A DNA stretch of 64,000 nt from Cobetia marina (GTDB lineage: Bacteria > Pseudomonadota > Gammaproteobacteria > Pseudomonadales > Halomonadaceae), in contig NZ_CP017114.1 of the NCBI RefSeq assembly GCF_001720485.1, forward strand, positions 1,240,001 to 1,304,000, written 5' to 3'. The position numbers and the translations under genes were made by a program. The notes below the pieces were generated by a model. That model was given only the letters and a program-made list of their open reading frames with translations, was not told the origin of the DNA and did not search any database. Below, one piece after another: positions 37,326 to 45,900 of this stretch; within the stretch, counting starts at the first letter, position 1, and each line of letters opens with the position of its first letter.

Positions 37326-38534
37326 ATGGGAAGTCAGCCGAAGATAGGTCATCTCGTCAGCCTGAGAAATCTGGGCGGAGTGGAACGTCACTTTTCACGC
37401 TTCTTCACTACCATGCTGGAAGCCGGAAATGATTATCATGTCCTTCCGATGACCGATCGAATCCACCCTATCGTACAAGAAGAATTGAGTGATCATTTCT
37501 GGCGAATTCATTCCGTCAAGGGACCTCGTGGCATCAATCTTCCCAGGCAGATTCCATGGTTGCGTTCTACGTATCAGCGGAAATTGCTGAAATCATTGAC
37601 GCTTGAGCAGTTGGTCATCTGGAATAAATATCGCAACTTCCCCATTGCTCTCCCAAATGACGTACCCATCGTGCATTTCGAGAGAGGCAGCGCCTGGTTC
37701 ATCGAGCCGGCTCCCGATATCCAGCGCTACGTGGAACGCTGGTCCGGCGTCATCTGCAATTCCCATGCATCACTGCGCATGCTCCAGCTGAAGCTTGGTC
37801 TATCAGAGGAGTGCCCGGCGCTTGTGGCACGCAATGCCATGTCGCTACCGCAGGTGACGGCAACCCATGACGGCGACGTCTTCCGGTTGGGGTTTGCCGG
37901 TCGACTGACGGCACTCAAGGCGCCTGTCGTGGCGCTCGAGACCATCAGATTGCTGCGGGAAACCCATGCGAATGTGGAGCTGCATATCGCGGGAGACGGA
38001 CCTTTGCGACACCCTCTGCAAGCATTGGTGACAAGGTGGGGGCTGGCCGATGTCGTGACGTTTCATGGCGCGGTCAAGGAGATGTCGGAATTCTATTGCA
38101 CGCTGGATGCTTTCATCTGCCCTTCCTGGCGTGAGCCATTCGGTAACGTGGTGCAGGAAGCCTTGGCGCATGGCGTACCGACCATCGTCGGCAATGTCGA
38201 TGGGCTGCCGGAGCAGGTCATCGCGGGAGAGAATGGCGCCGTGCTTCCCACCATCCGATCCATAGGTGAACTTGCAGAGCATGATCTCGCTTTCGTCGGG
38301 CCAGAGGTCAGGGTCTATTCGCCTGACGAGGATGCCATCGTTGCGGCCAGGGTGATATCGCCAGTGGCAGCAGCAGAAGTGCTTGATAAATGGATCGCCA
38401 GTCCTGAGCTTCGGTGTGAAATGGGCCGACGTGCGCGTCAGATTCTGGCTGAGCGCTTCGATTACCCTGATTACTGTTCAGCCGTCGGCGATTTTCTTGA
38501 CCGCCTCGCCCGTGACGATGTCGGGTGCGCTTAA
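37326..38534 (+). CDS. GT4-family glycosyltransferase, copy B
   Basis: Second GT-B glycosyltransferase, 402 residues, ATG start with AAGGAGCGCC upstream. N-terminal GHLVSLRNLGGVERHFSRFF and the C-terminal domain GFAGRLTALKAPVVALE, LHIAGDGPL and SWREPFGNVVQEALAHGVP closely parallel copy A at 34187. The two share the same length and the same EX7E pair. The N-terminal acceptor halves differ more, so they probably use the same kind of donor on different acceptors. The upp promoter overlaps its stop codon. Confidence 0.88.
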   Translation: MGSQPKIGHLVSLRNLGGVERHFSRFFTTMLEAGNDYHVLPMTDRIHPIVQEELSDHFWRIHSVKGPRGINLPRQIPWLRSTYQRKLLKSLTLEQLVIWNKYRNFPIALPNDVPIVHFERGSAWFIEPAPDIQRYVERWSGVICNSHASLRMLQLKLGLSEECPALVARNAMSLPQVTATHDGDVFRLGFAGRLTALKAPVVALETIRLLRETHANVELHIAGDGPLRHPLQALVTRWGLADVVTFHGAVKEMSEFYCTLDAFICPSWREPFGNVVQEALAHGVPTIVGNVDGLPEQVIAGENGAVLPTIRSIGELAEHDLAFVGPEVRVYSPDEDAIVAARVISPVAAAEVLDKWIASPELRCEMGRRARQILAERFDYPDYCSAVGDFLDRLARDDVGCA

Positions 38535-38559
38535 CATCAAAGTCCTGCTCGGCTAGAAT
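38531..38559 (+). promoter_or_regulatory. Sigma-70 promoter of upp
   Basis: TTAACA (38531-38536) and TAGAAT (38554-38559), 17 bases apart, 100 bases before the upp ATG. The -35 overlaps the stop codon of the preceding glycosyltransferase. Confidence 0.7.
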
Positions 38560-38658
38560 ACGCCCAATTTGCCAGCCTCTCTGCCTGCCATCGTCCCTCG
38601 CTGGCGGGGTAGTGCTGCGCAATCATGAGCACCATCTTCTGTCCCAAGAGGTATTTCC

Positions 38659-39288
38659 ATGAGCGTCCATGCCATCAATCATCCACTGGTCCAGCACAAG
38701 CTCGGCCTGATGCGTGCAGCAGGCATCAGCACCAAGAGCTTCCGTGAGCTGGCCAGTGAGGTCGCCAAGCTGTTGACCTATGAGGCAACCCAGGACCTTG
38801 AGCTGGAAACTACCACCATTGACGCCTGGAGCGGCAACGAGCTGGACGTCCAGAGCATCAAGGGCAAGAAAGTGACCATCGTGCCGATCCTGCGTGCCGG
38901 TCTCGGCATGCTGGAAGGGGTGACGGACCTGATTCCCAGCGCGCGCATCAGCGTGGTGGGGCTGTACCGTGATGAGGAAACCCTCGAGCCGGTACCGTAC
39001 TTCGAGAAGTTCGTCTCGGATCTCGATGAGCGTCTGGCGATCGTCATCGACCCGATGCTGGCGACAGGCGGTTCCATGATCGCCACGCTGGACATGCTGA
39101 AGGCCAAGGGCTGCCAGCAGATCAAGGTGATCGTGCTGGTTGCGGCACCAGAAGGCATCGCCAAGGTGCAGGAGTCCTATCCTGACATCGAGATCTTCAC
39201 GGCTTCCGTCGATGATCGTCTTGATGAGAATGGCTACATCGTCCCGGGTCTTGGTGACGCCGGTGACAAGATCTTCGGCACGCGCTAA
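38659..39288 (+). CDS. upp: Uracil phosphoribosyltransferase
   Basis: Cytoplasmic salvage enzyme making UMP from uracil and PRPP; 209 residues (E. coli 208). [12 protein letters not shown] at the N-terminus, [13 protein letters not shown], and the PRPP loop [11 protein letters not shown] are diagnostic; the C-terminal uracil-binding region reads [17 protein letters not shown] terminator follows, and then uraA encodes the matching uracil permease. E. coli has the same upp-uraA order. Confidence 0.97.
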   Translation: MSVHAINHPLVQHKLGLMRAAGISTKSFRELASEVAKLLTYEATQDLELETTTIDAWSGNELDVQSIKGKKVTIVPILRAGLGMLEGVTDLIPSARISVVGLYRDEETLEPVPYFEKFVSDLDERLAIVIDPMLATGGSMIATLDMLKAKGCQQIKVIVLVAAPEGIAKVQESYPDIEIFTASVDDRLDENGYIVPGLGDAGDKIFGTR

Positions 39289-39308
39289 GCGCCTCGCCTG
39301 AGCTCTCG

Positions 39309-39337
39309 ACGCCCTACGCCTTGCGTGGGGCGTTTTT
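39309..39337 (+). terminator. Terminator after upp
   Basis: An 11-bp stem ACGCCCTACGC / GCGTGGGGCGT with a 3-base loop, followed by TTTT. It sits between upp and uraA, so read-through or a separate promoter must serve uraA. Confidence 0.88.
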
Positions 39338-39410
39338 GTATCTGCCTTACCTGTCTGAGCAGTCAGGTTGAGGCCTTCCTTCGTCAGTTCATTGAATAGA
39401 ATCTTCCGCC

Positions 39411-40691
39411 ATGTCGTCTTCTCAAGCCCCGGACTCCGCTTCCTCTGTCTCTCATGATGCCCTCCAGACTCCTGAGAAGGAGCCTTTCACGCTGGCGACG
39501 CTGATCACGGGAGCACAGATGCTCTTCGTGGCCTTCGGTGCGCTGGTGCTGGTGCCGTTGCTGACTGGCCTTGATCCCAACGTCGCGCTGTTCACGGCAG
39601 GGGTCGGGACGCTGGTCTTCCAGAGCGTCACCAAGGCGAGCGTGCCGGTCTTTCTCGCCTCGTCATTCGCCTTCATCGCCCCCATCCAGAGCTCGGTCGC
39701 CAACTTCGGCATTCCCGCCACCATGGGGGGATTGTTCGTTGCCGGACTGGTCTATGTGTTGCTGGCGCAGTGCATTCGTCTCAAGGGCGTCGGTATCGTG
39801 CATCGCCTGTTGCCTGCCGTGGTGGTGGGGCCTGTCATCATGGTGATCGGACTGGCGCTGGCACCGACCGCCGTCCAGATGGCCACGGGGGAATTCAGTG
39901 ACACCATTTCTCATGGACAGGCACTGACCCTCTCGCTGGTGAGTCTTGCCGTCACCTTGGTACTGTCGATCTTCGGTCGCGGACTGTGGCGCCTCATCCC
40001 GATTCTCGGCGGGATCATCACCGGCTATCTGCTGGGACTGGCCATGGGGGTGATCGACCTGTCGCCTGTGGCGGAGGCGGCGTGGCTGGCCTTGCCAAGC
40101 TTCACCGCTCCTACCTTCGAGTTCTCCGCCATCCTGTTCATGATTCCGGTCGCCATCGCGCCGGCCGTGGAGCATATCGGTGACATGGTGGCCATCGGCT
40201 CCGTGACGCGTCAGAACTATCTGAAGAAGCCGGGACTGCATCGGACACTGCTGGGAGATGGCCTGGCCACCAGCGCGGCCTCATTGTTCGGTGGACCGCC
40301 CAACACGACATACTCGGAAGTGACGGGCGCCGTCATGCTGACGCGCAATTTCAATCCGCGTGTCATGACCGTCGCGGCCTGCGTGGCCATCTCGCTTGCC
40401 TTCATCGGCAAGGTGGGGGCGGTACTGCAGACGATTCCCACCCCTGTCATGGGTGGCATCATGTGCTTGCTGTTCGGGTCGATCGCCGTGGTGGGGATGA
40501 ACACCCTGGTGCGTGCCGGTGATTCGCTTACCGCGCCGCGCAATCTCGTGATCGCATCCTTGATTCTGGTCTTCGGGATTGGCGGCATGCAGGTTGGTGG
40601 TGGCCAGTTCACGCTGCAGGGCGTCAGCCTGGCGGCCATTCTGGGGATCGTGCTCAATCTGGTGCTGCCCCCGGCGAAAGAGGGGGAGTAA
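39411..40691 (+). CDS. uraA: Uracil permease (NCS2 family)
   Basis: Proton-coupled uracil importer of the inner membrane, 426 residues, about 14 helices. Family marks include LLTGLDPNVALFTAGVGTL, FLASSFAFIAPI, the substrate and proton site around PVAIAPAVEHIGDM, and GGPPNTTYSEVTGAVMLTRNFNP. Its neighbour upp traps imported uracil as UMP. There is no visible Shine-Dalgarno before the ATG, and a TAGAAT element lies only 9 bases upstream, so a leaderless or differently placed start is possible. A bidirectional terminator follows. Confidence 0.93.
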   Translation: MSSSQAPDSASSVSHDALQTPEKEPFTLATLITGAQMLFVAFGALVLVPLLTGLDPNVALFTAGVGTLVFQSVTKASVPVFLASSFAFIAPIQSSVANFGIPATMGGLFVAGLVYVLLAQCIRLKGVGIVHRLLPAVVVGPVIMVIGLALAPTAVQMATGEFSDTISHGQALTLSLVSLAVTLVLSIFGRGLWRLIPILGGIITGYLLGLAMGVIDLSPVAEAAWLALPSFTAPTFEFSAILFMIPVAIAPAVEHIGDMVAIGSVTRQNYLKKPGLHRTLLGDGLATSAASLFGGPPNTTYSEVTGAVMLTRNFNPRVMTVAACVAISLAFIGKVGAVLQTIPTPVMGGIMCLLFGSIAVVGMNTLVRAGDSLTAPRNLVIASLILVFGIGGMQVGGGQFTLQGVSLAAILGIVLNLVLPPAKEGE

Positions 40692-40744
40692 ACCCTCTCG
40701 GCCTGTCGAGTGAGCGGATGCCCAGGTGAATCGCGGTTCTGATG

Positions 40745-40790
40745 AATGCCCCTCTTTCGTGTCGCGGTACTGACAGGAAAGAGGGGCATT
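40745..40790. terminator. Bidirectional terminator, uraA / XRE-cupin gene
   Basis: A 14-bp perfect stem AATGCCCCTCTTTC / GAAAGAGGGGCATT with an 18-base loop, between convergent genes. Confidence 0.8.
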
Positions 40791-40836
40791 CTTGATTGAT
40801 GCGTGGCTCGCTGGGAAGAAAGGGGGCTCCTTCGGT

Positions 40837-41523
40837 TTATCCCGCGCTGGCGATGCATGACCAGTGACAGGCTGTCAGGCTTTCCTCGTCCAGTGGTTCA
40901 GACCCATCAGCATCTTGCGCCTGGGCATGGTGGAGTCGGTAGCGCTCTCCGGCCTGCAGCCGCACGGCATCTCCGGATCTGAGGTGGATATCGAGCGCTT
41001 CTGCCGGCAGCTCGATGCGCAGTCGCCCGCGGGTGACGAGCAAGAGGCTGTCATGGCTTGCCTGCAGGCTGACGCTGTCATGGTCTTCAAGCCTCCCCAG
41101 CGTGACCTGCGGTTTCTGACGACGCTGCCCTGAGGCATCAGGCCAGTCGGGAATCTTGCGCAGTCGCGTGTCAGCGGGGCTTTCCTCGCATGGTGCATGC
41201 TCCTCACGGCGCAGCACTCGCGCAGGCGCCTCGGGGATCTCGTCGCTGAAGAAGTGACTGAGCGAGACGGGGAAGACATCGAGTATCTTGTTGAGCGAGC
41301 TGACAGAGGGGCTGACGGCATCCTGTTCGACCTGGGAAATGGTCGAGTTGGTCACGTTGGCGCGCTTGGCGAGTTCGCGTTGAGACAGGCCGTGGCGGGT
41401 GCGCAGGATGCGCAGGCGCTGGCCAAGCGTCGGCGACGTGTTCGCGTGACGGGCTTGTGGCTCATCGGTGGATGCCGTCGAGGTCTGGCGGGCTGGAGAG
41501 GGAGTCGAATTGGCCGATGGCAT
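40837..41523 (-). CDS. XRE-family regulator with cupin domain
   Basis: Predicted DNA-binding regulator of the HTH-XRE plus cupin_2 type (PuuR/SutR-like), 228 residues from the ATG at 41523. That start has GGAG upstream and avoids overlapping the kinase gene; a longer start at 41586 would overlap it. After a Ser/Thr/Ala-rich leader (1-30), the helix-turn-helix (about 32-87) reads LGQRLRILRTRHGLSQRELAKRA. The cupin barrel (about 140-215) has SLLLVTRGRLRIELP and LRSGDAVRLQAGERY. The ligand is unknown. It is last in an apparent regulator-kinase-XRE series. Confidence 0.85.
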   Translation of the reverse strand: MPSANSTPSPARQTSTASTDEPQARHANTSPTLGQRLRILRTRHGLSQRELAKRANVTNSTISQVEQDAVSPSVSSLNKILDVFPVSLSHFFSDEIPEAPARVLRREEHAPCEESPADTRLRKIPDWPDASGQRRQKPQVTLGRLEDHDSVSLQASHDSLLLVTRGRLRIELPAEALDIHLRSGDAVRLQAGERYRLHHAQAQDADGSEPLDEESLTACHWSCIASAG

Positions 41524-41563
41524 ATGGCAAAGGCTCCGGTCGGTGGATGGCAGGGCAGGGGGA

Positions 41564-43825
41564 TCAACTGGCACGGCTGCTGCCACCGGCGCTCAGGGTC
41601 TCGAGCAGGTGTCGGCCCTGGTTGTCTTCGTGGTGACGCCGCGCGATACAAGGCAGCCACAGGCAGAAGGTCGCGCCGCCCCCGGGCGTCTCTTCCAGCC
41701 ACAGTCGTCCGCCCAGTTGCGTGATCAACCCGGACGAGACCGACAGACCGATGCCGGAGCCGTTGGCGCGCGTGGTGAAGAAAGGGATGAAGATGCGCTC
41801 CCTGAGGTGTTCCGGGACGCCATTGCCGTGATCGATGATCCGGATCTCGATGCCGGCCACGACCTCACCGCCGGGGTCTCCTGTCATCACCGGCGAATGA
41901 TCCTCCTCCACACCGGCGAGCGTCGCGTCCCGATCGGCGCTGGTGATGCATAGCGTGTCCGGTCCGGGTGCCATCTCGATGGCATTGATGAGCAGATTGA
42001 CCAGCACCTGTGTCAGCTGGGCGCGGTCGGCCTCGATCTGACGTGTCGCCGAGAGCTCATGCGTCAATCTGTGTCCGTGATGATCCAGCGCATGGCGTAC
42101 CAGTACTTCGACGCTATGGATGGCCTCATCTGGATGAATCTGGCTGAGGTTCGGGGGGCTCAGCGTGGTGGGGAGCGTCTCGCCCGGCAGGTCAGGCAGC
42201 TCTGCCTGTGCGCCGTCGTGGCTCGCCTGATGTGGGTCACGTGCATATTGGCGCAGGTTGTCGACCAGCGCGCGAATCCGTTCCACCTGATGGATGATGG
42301 TCGCGATTTCCTCGCGTACGGGGTCTGCCTGGTCGCCGAGAATGACTTCGATCAACTCGACATGCCCGAGGATGACGGCGGCGGGATTGTTGATCTCATG
42401 CCCGATGCCTGCCGTGAGTTCCCCGAGTGCTGCCAGCTTCTCGCGGGTCAACAGCTTCGCGCGTGCTTCGCGCAACAGGCGGACATGCTCCTCCAGTGCC
42501 TGGCTGCGCTCGCGCAGCGTGTTCGTCTGTGCGCTCAAGTCACGCGTGCGGTCCTCGACCTGGGCTTCCAGGGTATTGGCGGCCGCCTGAATCTCGCTGC
42601 GGTGCGCCTCCAGCCGCGCCAGCATGGTATCGAATTCCTGCGCCAGCTCATCCAGCTCATCACCACGACGCTGTTCTGGCCCAAGCGAGGCAAGCGGCCC
42701 GATGCGCAGCCCATCACTGGAGGGTGCATCGCGAACGGCATGCACCACATGGCGTATCTGGCGAATGGGGCGCATCAGGCGCTCGACCCCGCCCCAGACC
42801 AGTAGAACTCCCAACAGGCTGACCGCCAGCAGTACCAGGCTGATGTGGACCAATGTCTCCCGGTAGAGTCGCACGTAGGGTGCCTGGGGGTAGCCCGCGT
42901 AGATCATGCCGATCCGCTGGCCGTCCAGAGAATCCAGAGGCGCATAGGCGGCAACGAACCAGTCGCGTACCACGAAGGCGCGATTGACGTAGCGCTGCCC
43001 CTCACCGATGACCTGACGGGTCACTTCGAGCGAGGCCTGCGTGCCGAGTGCGCGTTCACCGGTGCTGTCAGTCACGTTGGTGGCAATTCGGACATCGTCC
43101 AGAAACAGGGTGATGGTGCCTGTGCCATCCAGCGGCAGCGTCCCCGGGCCGTAGAGGAGATCGCGGATCTCATCCACCAGGTTCGGGTCACGATTGAGCA
43201 GCCGCCCGGCATCAAGCACGCCCACGAGCGTCCCGCGTGAATCCATGATCGGCACCAGCGCACGCAGCAGCATGCCGCGCGTTTCCTCACGCCGCGCGCT
43301 GGGTTGTGCATGGGGGGTCCGGCGCAGGGCCAGGCGGGCCCGCTCTGCCAGCAAGGGGTCGAGGGATGCCAGCGAATCGCCGCTGAGCATGTCGAGGCCA
43401 TCCAGACTCTCGCCCTGGCGCAGACGCGGAACCAGGGCGGCGACACCGGGCGTCTGTCCGAGCTGCTCCGCTGGCAGCCAGCGGAGCCAATCGGCGTTGA
43501 GGGTCTCACGCAACGCCTTCAGACGAGGCGCCAGTGTCTCGGTCGATGGTGAGGACGGGCCTGGCAGCGTAGTGGACTGGCGCAGGTTGCGGCGCAGGGT
43601 TTCCAGGCCGTCACGAAGCCGCTGGTGCTGACGTTGCAGCGTGCGGCTTGCCACATCGAGGTCGCTGCGCACGTTCATGTACAGCTGGCGGTCGGTGTAG
43701 GCGGTGGTCCAATAGGCGGTCAGGCCGACCAGCGCCAGCAGCAGCAGCAGCAGCGGGGCCAGCGTCAGCACCAGCAAGCGACGGCGCAGCGAGCCGGCAA
43801 GGTAATGGCGCAGGCGCTGGATCAT
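41564..43825 (-). CDS. Sensor histidine kinase with periplasmic sensor domain
   Basis: Membrane sensor kinase of 753 residues. TM1 at about 18-40, a large periplasmic domain (about 45-325, Cache-like) with MDSRGTLVGVLDAGRLL, TM2 at about 326-346, HAMP (about 347-405), coiled coil, HisKA with phospho-acceptor His476 in GELTAGIGHEINNP, and HATPase_c with N-box LLINAIEMAP, G1 DHGNGVPEH and G2 GSGIGLSVSSG. The GHEINNP H-box is typical of kinases paired with sigma-54 regulators. Its start overlaps the stop of the upstream response regulator by 4 bases. The signal sensed is not evident. Confidence 0.9.
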   Translation of the reverse strand: MIQRLRHYLAGSLRRRLLVLTLAPLLLLLLALVGLTAYWTTAYTDRQLYMNVRSDLDVASRTLQRQHQRLRDGLETLRRNLRQSTTLPGPSSPSTETLAPRLKALRETLNADWLRWLPAEQLGQTPGVAALVPRLRQGESLDGLDMLSGDSLASLDPLLAERARLALRRTPHAQPSARREETRGMLLRALVPIMDSRGTLVGVLDAGRLLNRDPNLVDEIRDLLYGPGTLPLDGTGTITLFLDDVRIATNVTDSTGERALGTQASLEVTRQVIGEGQRYVNRAFVVRDWFVAAYAPLDSLDGQRIGMIYAGYPQAPYVRLYRETLVHISLVLLAVSLLGVLLVWGGVERLMRPIRQIRHVVHAVRDAPSSDGLRIGPLASLGPEQRRGDELDELAQEFDTMLARLEAHRSEIQAAANTLEAQVEDRTRDLSAQTNTLRERSQALEEHVRLLREARAKLLTREKLAALGELTAGIGHEINNPAAVILGHVELIEVILGDQADPVREEIATIIHQVERIRALVDNLRQYARDPHQASHDGAQAELPDLPGETLPTTLSPPNLSQIHPDEAIHSVEVLVRHALDHHGHRLTHELSATRQIEADRAQLTQVLVNLLINAIEMAPGPDTLCITSADRDATLAGVEEDHSPVMTGDPGGEVVAGIEIRIIDHGNGVPEHLRERIFIPFFTTRANGSGIGLSVSSGLITQLGGRLWLEETPGGGATFCLWLPCIARRHHEDNQGRHLLETLSAGGSSRAS

Positions 43826-45354
43826 GCAGGGTCATCAGCCGAGCGGTGAGACGAGTCGCGGTCAGGCATGGGGCTCTCGGCCTCGGCGCGCCAGTGGGTC
43901 AGCTTGCGATCCAGCGTCTTGCGCGAGATGCCCAGCTGACGCGCGGCAGCGGACTTGTTGTTGGCGTGATGCTCCAGTACTGCACGCAGGTGCGCTTGCT
44001 CCACACGATCCAGCGACCACTCCAGCGGATAGCCGTGTGAAGCCTCGCTGTCGGCCTCCCCCCCCGCATGGGGGGCGGCAGCGTCGCCTGGTGCATCCGA
44101 GGCGCCGGGCATCGCGGCATGGCCAGACGTGAGAGAGGTGCCGGAGGCCGGGAGGGCATCGCCGGGCAGGCGGCCCAGCAGCAGCGCGCGCTCGATGACA
44201 TTCTTCAATTCACGCACGTTGCCGGGCCAGGCATAGCGACACAGGCGTGCAAGGTCGGTGTGATCCCAGGGGACCTCGGGCAGTCCCAGTTCGCGCGACA
44301 GCTGTCGAGAGAAATGCAGGGCCAGGGCAGGAATGTCCGCGGGGCGATCCCGCAGTGCCGGCAGCCGCAAGCTGAGCACGTTCAAGCGGTAGTAGAGGTC
44401 TTCTCGAAAGCGACCCGCCGCGACCTCCGTCTCGAGCGTGCGATGGGTGGCGGCCACGATGCGCACATCGACGGCCTGCTCTTGCTCACCGCCCACTGGG
44501 CGCACGCGTCGGGTTTCCAGTACCCGCAACAGCCTGGACTGCATGGTCAGCGGCATCTCGCCGATTTCATCCAGAAACAGGGTGCCGCCATCGGCGAAGC
44601 TGAACAGCCCATCACGTCCGCGGTGGGCGCCGGTGAAGGCCCCCTTGAGGTGACCGAAAAGCTCGCTCTCGAGAAGTTCCGGACTGATGGCGCCACAGTT
44701 GACCGGTACGAAGGCACCGCGCCGTCCGGAGAGACGGTGCAGGTCGCGTGCCGCCAGTTCCTTGCCGGTGCCGGATTCCCCGAGTATCAGCACGGGAGAG
44801 GGGGCCGGCGCGACGCGCGCGATGATCTGCGCGAGTTCCTGCATGCCGGGGGTCTCGCCCTGCAGGCTGGCCTCCTCACCCTGGTGGCGTGCATTGTCGC
44901 GACGCAGCAGGAAGTTCTCGCGTGCCAGTTGGCGGCGTTCGAGGCAGCGGTCTATCGCGGCGTGCAGCTGTTCGAGGCGGAACGGCTTGATGATGAAATC
45001 ACTGGCACCTGCGCGCAGGGCACGTACGGCGGTATCGAGATCGGCATAGGCCGTCATGAAGATGACGTCGCTGACCGATGACGGTGACAGGGCCTCCTCC
45101 CACTCAAGGCCATCACGTCCCGGCAGGCGGATGTCGAGCAGGATGAGATCAAAATGCAGGCGCGAGCGCAGCGATTCGGCCTGCTCGACGCTTTCGACGG
45201 CTTCGATCATCGCGAAGCGGGATGCCAGCGCCTTTTCCAGGTAACGCCGCATGCCCGGCTCGTCATCGACGATCAGGACCGATGCGGTCGGCAAAGCCTG
45301 GTCGTGCGTGGCGCGACGCGCCTCCCGTGCGGGAGAGGTGGCGTGGACGGTCAT
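43822..45354 (-). CDS. Sigma-54-dependent response regulator (NtrC family)
   Basis: Cytoplasmic regulator of 510 residues, partner of the overlapping kinase. The REC domain (about 24-138) has the acidic pair VDDE, phospho-acceptor Asp74 in [11 protein letters not shown] and a TAY switch. The AAA+ domain (about 165-395) has Walker A GESGTGKE, the sigma-54 contact motif GAFTGA, and Walker [13 protein letters not shown]. After a low-complexity linker, a Fis-type HTH (about 455-490) reads [21 protein letters not shown]. It should activate sigma-54 promoters; none is certain in this window. Confidence 0.93.
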   Translation of the reverse strand: MTVHATSPAREARRATHDQALPTASVLIVDDEPGMRRYLEKALASRFAMIEAVESVEQAESLRSRLHFDLILLDIRLPGRDGLEWEEALSPSSVSDVIFMTAYADLDTAVRALRAGASDFIIKPFRLEQLHAAIDRCLERRQLARENFLLRRDNARHQGEEASLQGETPGMQELAQIIARVAPAPSPVLILGESGTGKELAARDLHRLSGRRGAFVPVNCGAISPELLESELFGHLKGAFTGAHRGRDGLFSFADGGTLFLDEIGEMPLTMQSRLLRVLETRRVRPVGGEQEQAVDVRIVAATHRTLETEVAAGRFREDLYYRLNVLSLRLPALRDRPADIPALALHFSRQLSRELGLPEVPWDHTDLARLCRYAWPGNVRELKNVIERALLLGRLPGDALPASGTSLTSGHAAMPGASDAPGDAAAPHAGGEADSEASHGYPLEWSLDRVEQAHLRAVLEHHANNKSAAARQLGISRKTLDRKLTHWRAEAESPMPDRDSSHRSADDPA

Positions 45355-45464
45355 GGCGTTCCTCTATCATGCGTGGCGTGCATCGGGGCGATGGTCATTC
45401 GGGTATGGCGTGTCAGGGTGGCGTTCGTTCGCTCATTGTCGCGCGGCGCACGGTACTTTATCTA

Positions 45465-45493
45465 GCCATTCTCTCGATCTTGCCATTCTCTCG
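45465..45493. repeat. 12-base direct repeat upstream of response-regulator gene
   Basis: GCCATTCTCTCG occurs perfectly at 45465-45476 and 45482-45493, 17 bases apart start to start. Its spacing and place 111 bases upstream of a regulator gene would fit an operator, but this is unproven. Confidence 0.6.
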
Positions 45494-45733
45494 GCATTCG
45501 CTTCCGCCCGGCGCGGCCACAGTCACCACGGAGCCGGGTGAAGCGAGGTCCAGAGGCTCGCGCATGGTGCCATCGTAGCAGCGAGAGTCAGGGCCGCGAG
45601 CGGGTGGCCAGCGCGAAGGAACAGTGTATCGTGTCGTCCCGCGCAGGTTCACGGGTGGGTCAAGATGACCCGCTTGTGGCAGGACGGCGATATCCTGTCA
45701 GTATTCTCGCCGGCGCTCACCCGGGCATCCAGG

Positions 45734-45859
45734 CATTGCCAGCGGGCCATGTGCAGGACAAGTCACCAGGTGAATGGCGAGAGCGTGGCCTTGCGGGCAC
45801 GCTGCTTGCAATGTCTTGCCGCGGGGAGATGGCCAGCCATCGCTGGAGGCACATCTCCC
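45734..45859 (+). promoter_or_regulatory. Structured leader upstream of tupA (candidate regulatory RNA)
   Basis: Nested helices can be drawn. CATTGC (45734-45739) pairs with GCAATG (45808-45813). CAGCG (45740-45744) pairs with CGCTG (45800-45804). GGCCATG (45745-45751) pairs with CGTGGCC (45784-45790). An apical TCACCAGGTGA sits inside. A second hairpin, GGGAGAT / ATCTCCC (45824-45830 with 45853-45859), encloses CCAGC/GCTGG. The context (tungstate uptake, molybdopterin genes) makes a Moco/Tuco-type riboswitch worth testing, but I cannot confirm its consensus. Confidence 0.4.
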
Positions 45860-45900
45860 TCGTGAATCACCCCGATAATGACACGCCAGGGAGCTACCTC

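Larger units (their letters stand above)
45355..45900. other. Divergent intergenic region, response regulator / tupA
   Basis: 546 bases. It holds a 12-base direct repeat at 45465-45493 and an extensive stem-rich leader at 45734-45859. A long open frame runs through it into tupA, but its first 121 codons have no signal-peptide or family match and are not counted as coding. Confidence 0.45.

Noticed and set aside
45538..45900. N-terminal extension of tupA by 121 codons
   Set aside because: It would place the signal peptide in mid-protein. The ATG at 45901 with GGGAG starts the signal peptide directly.
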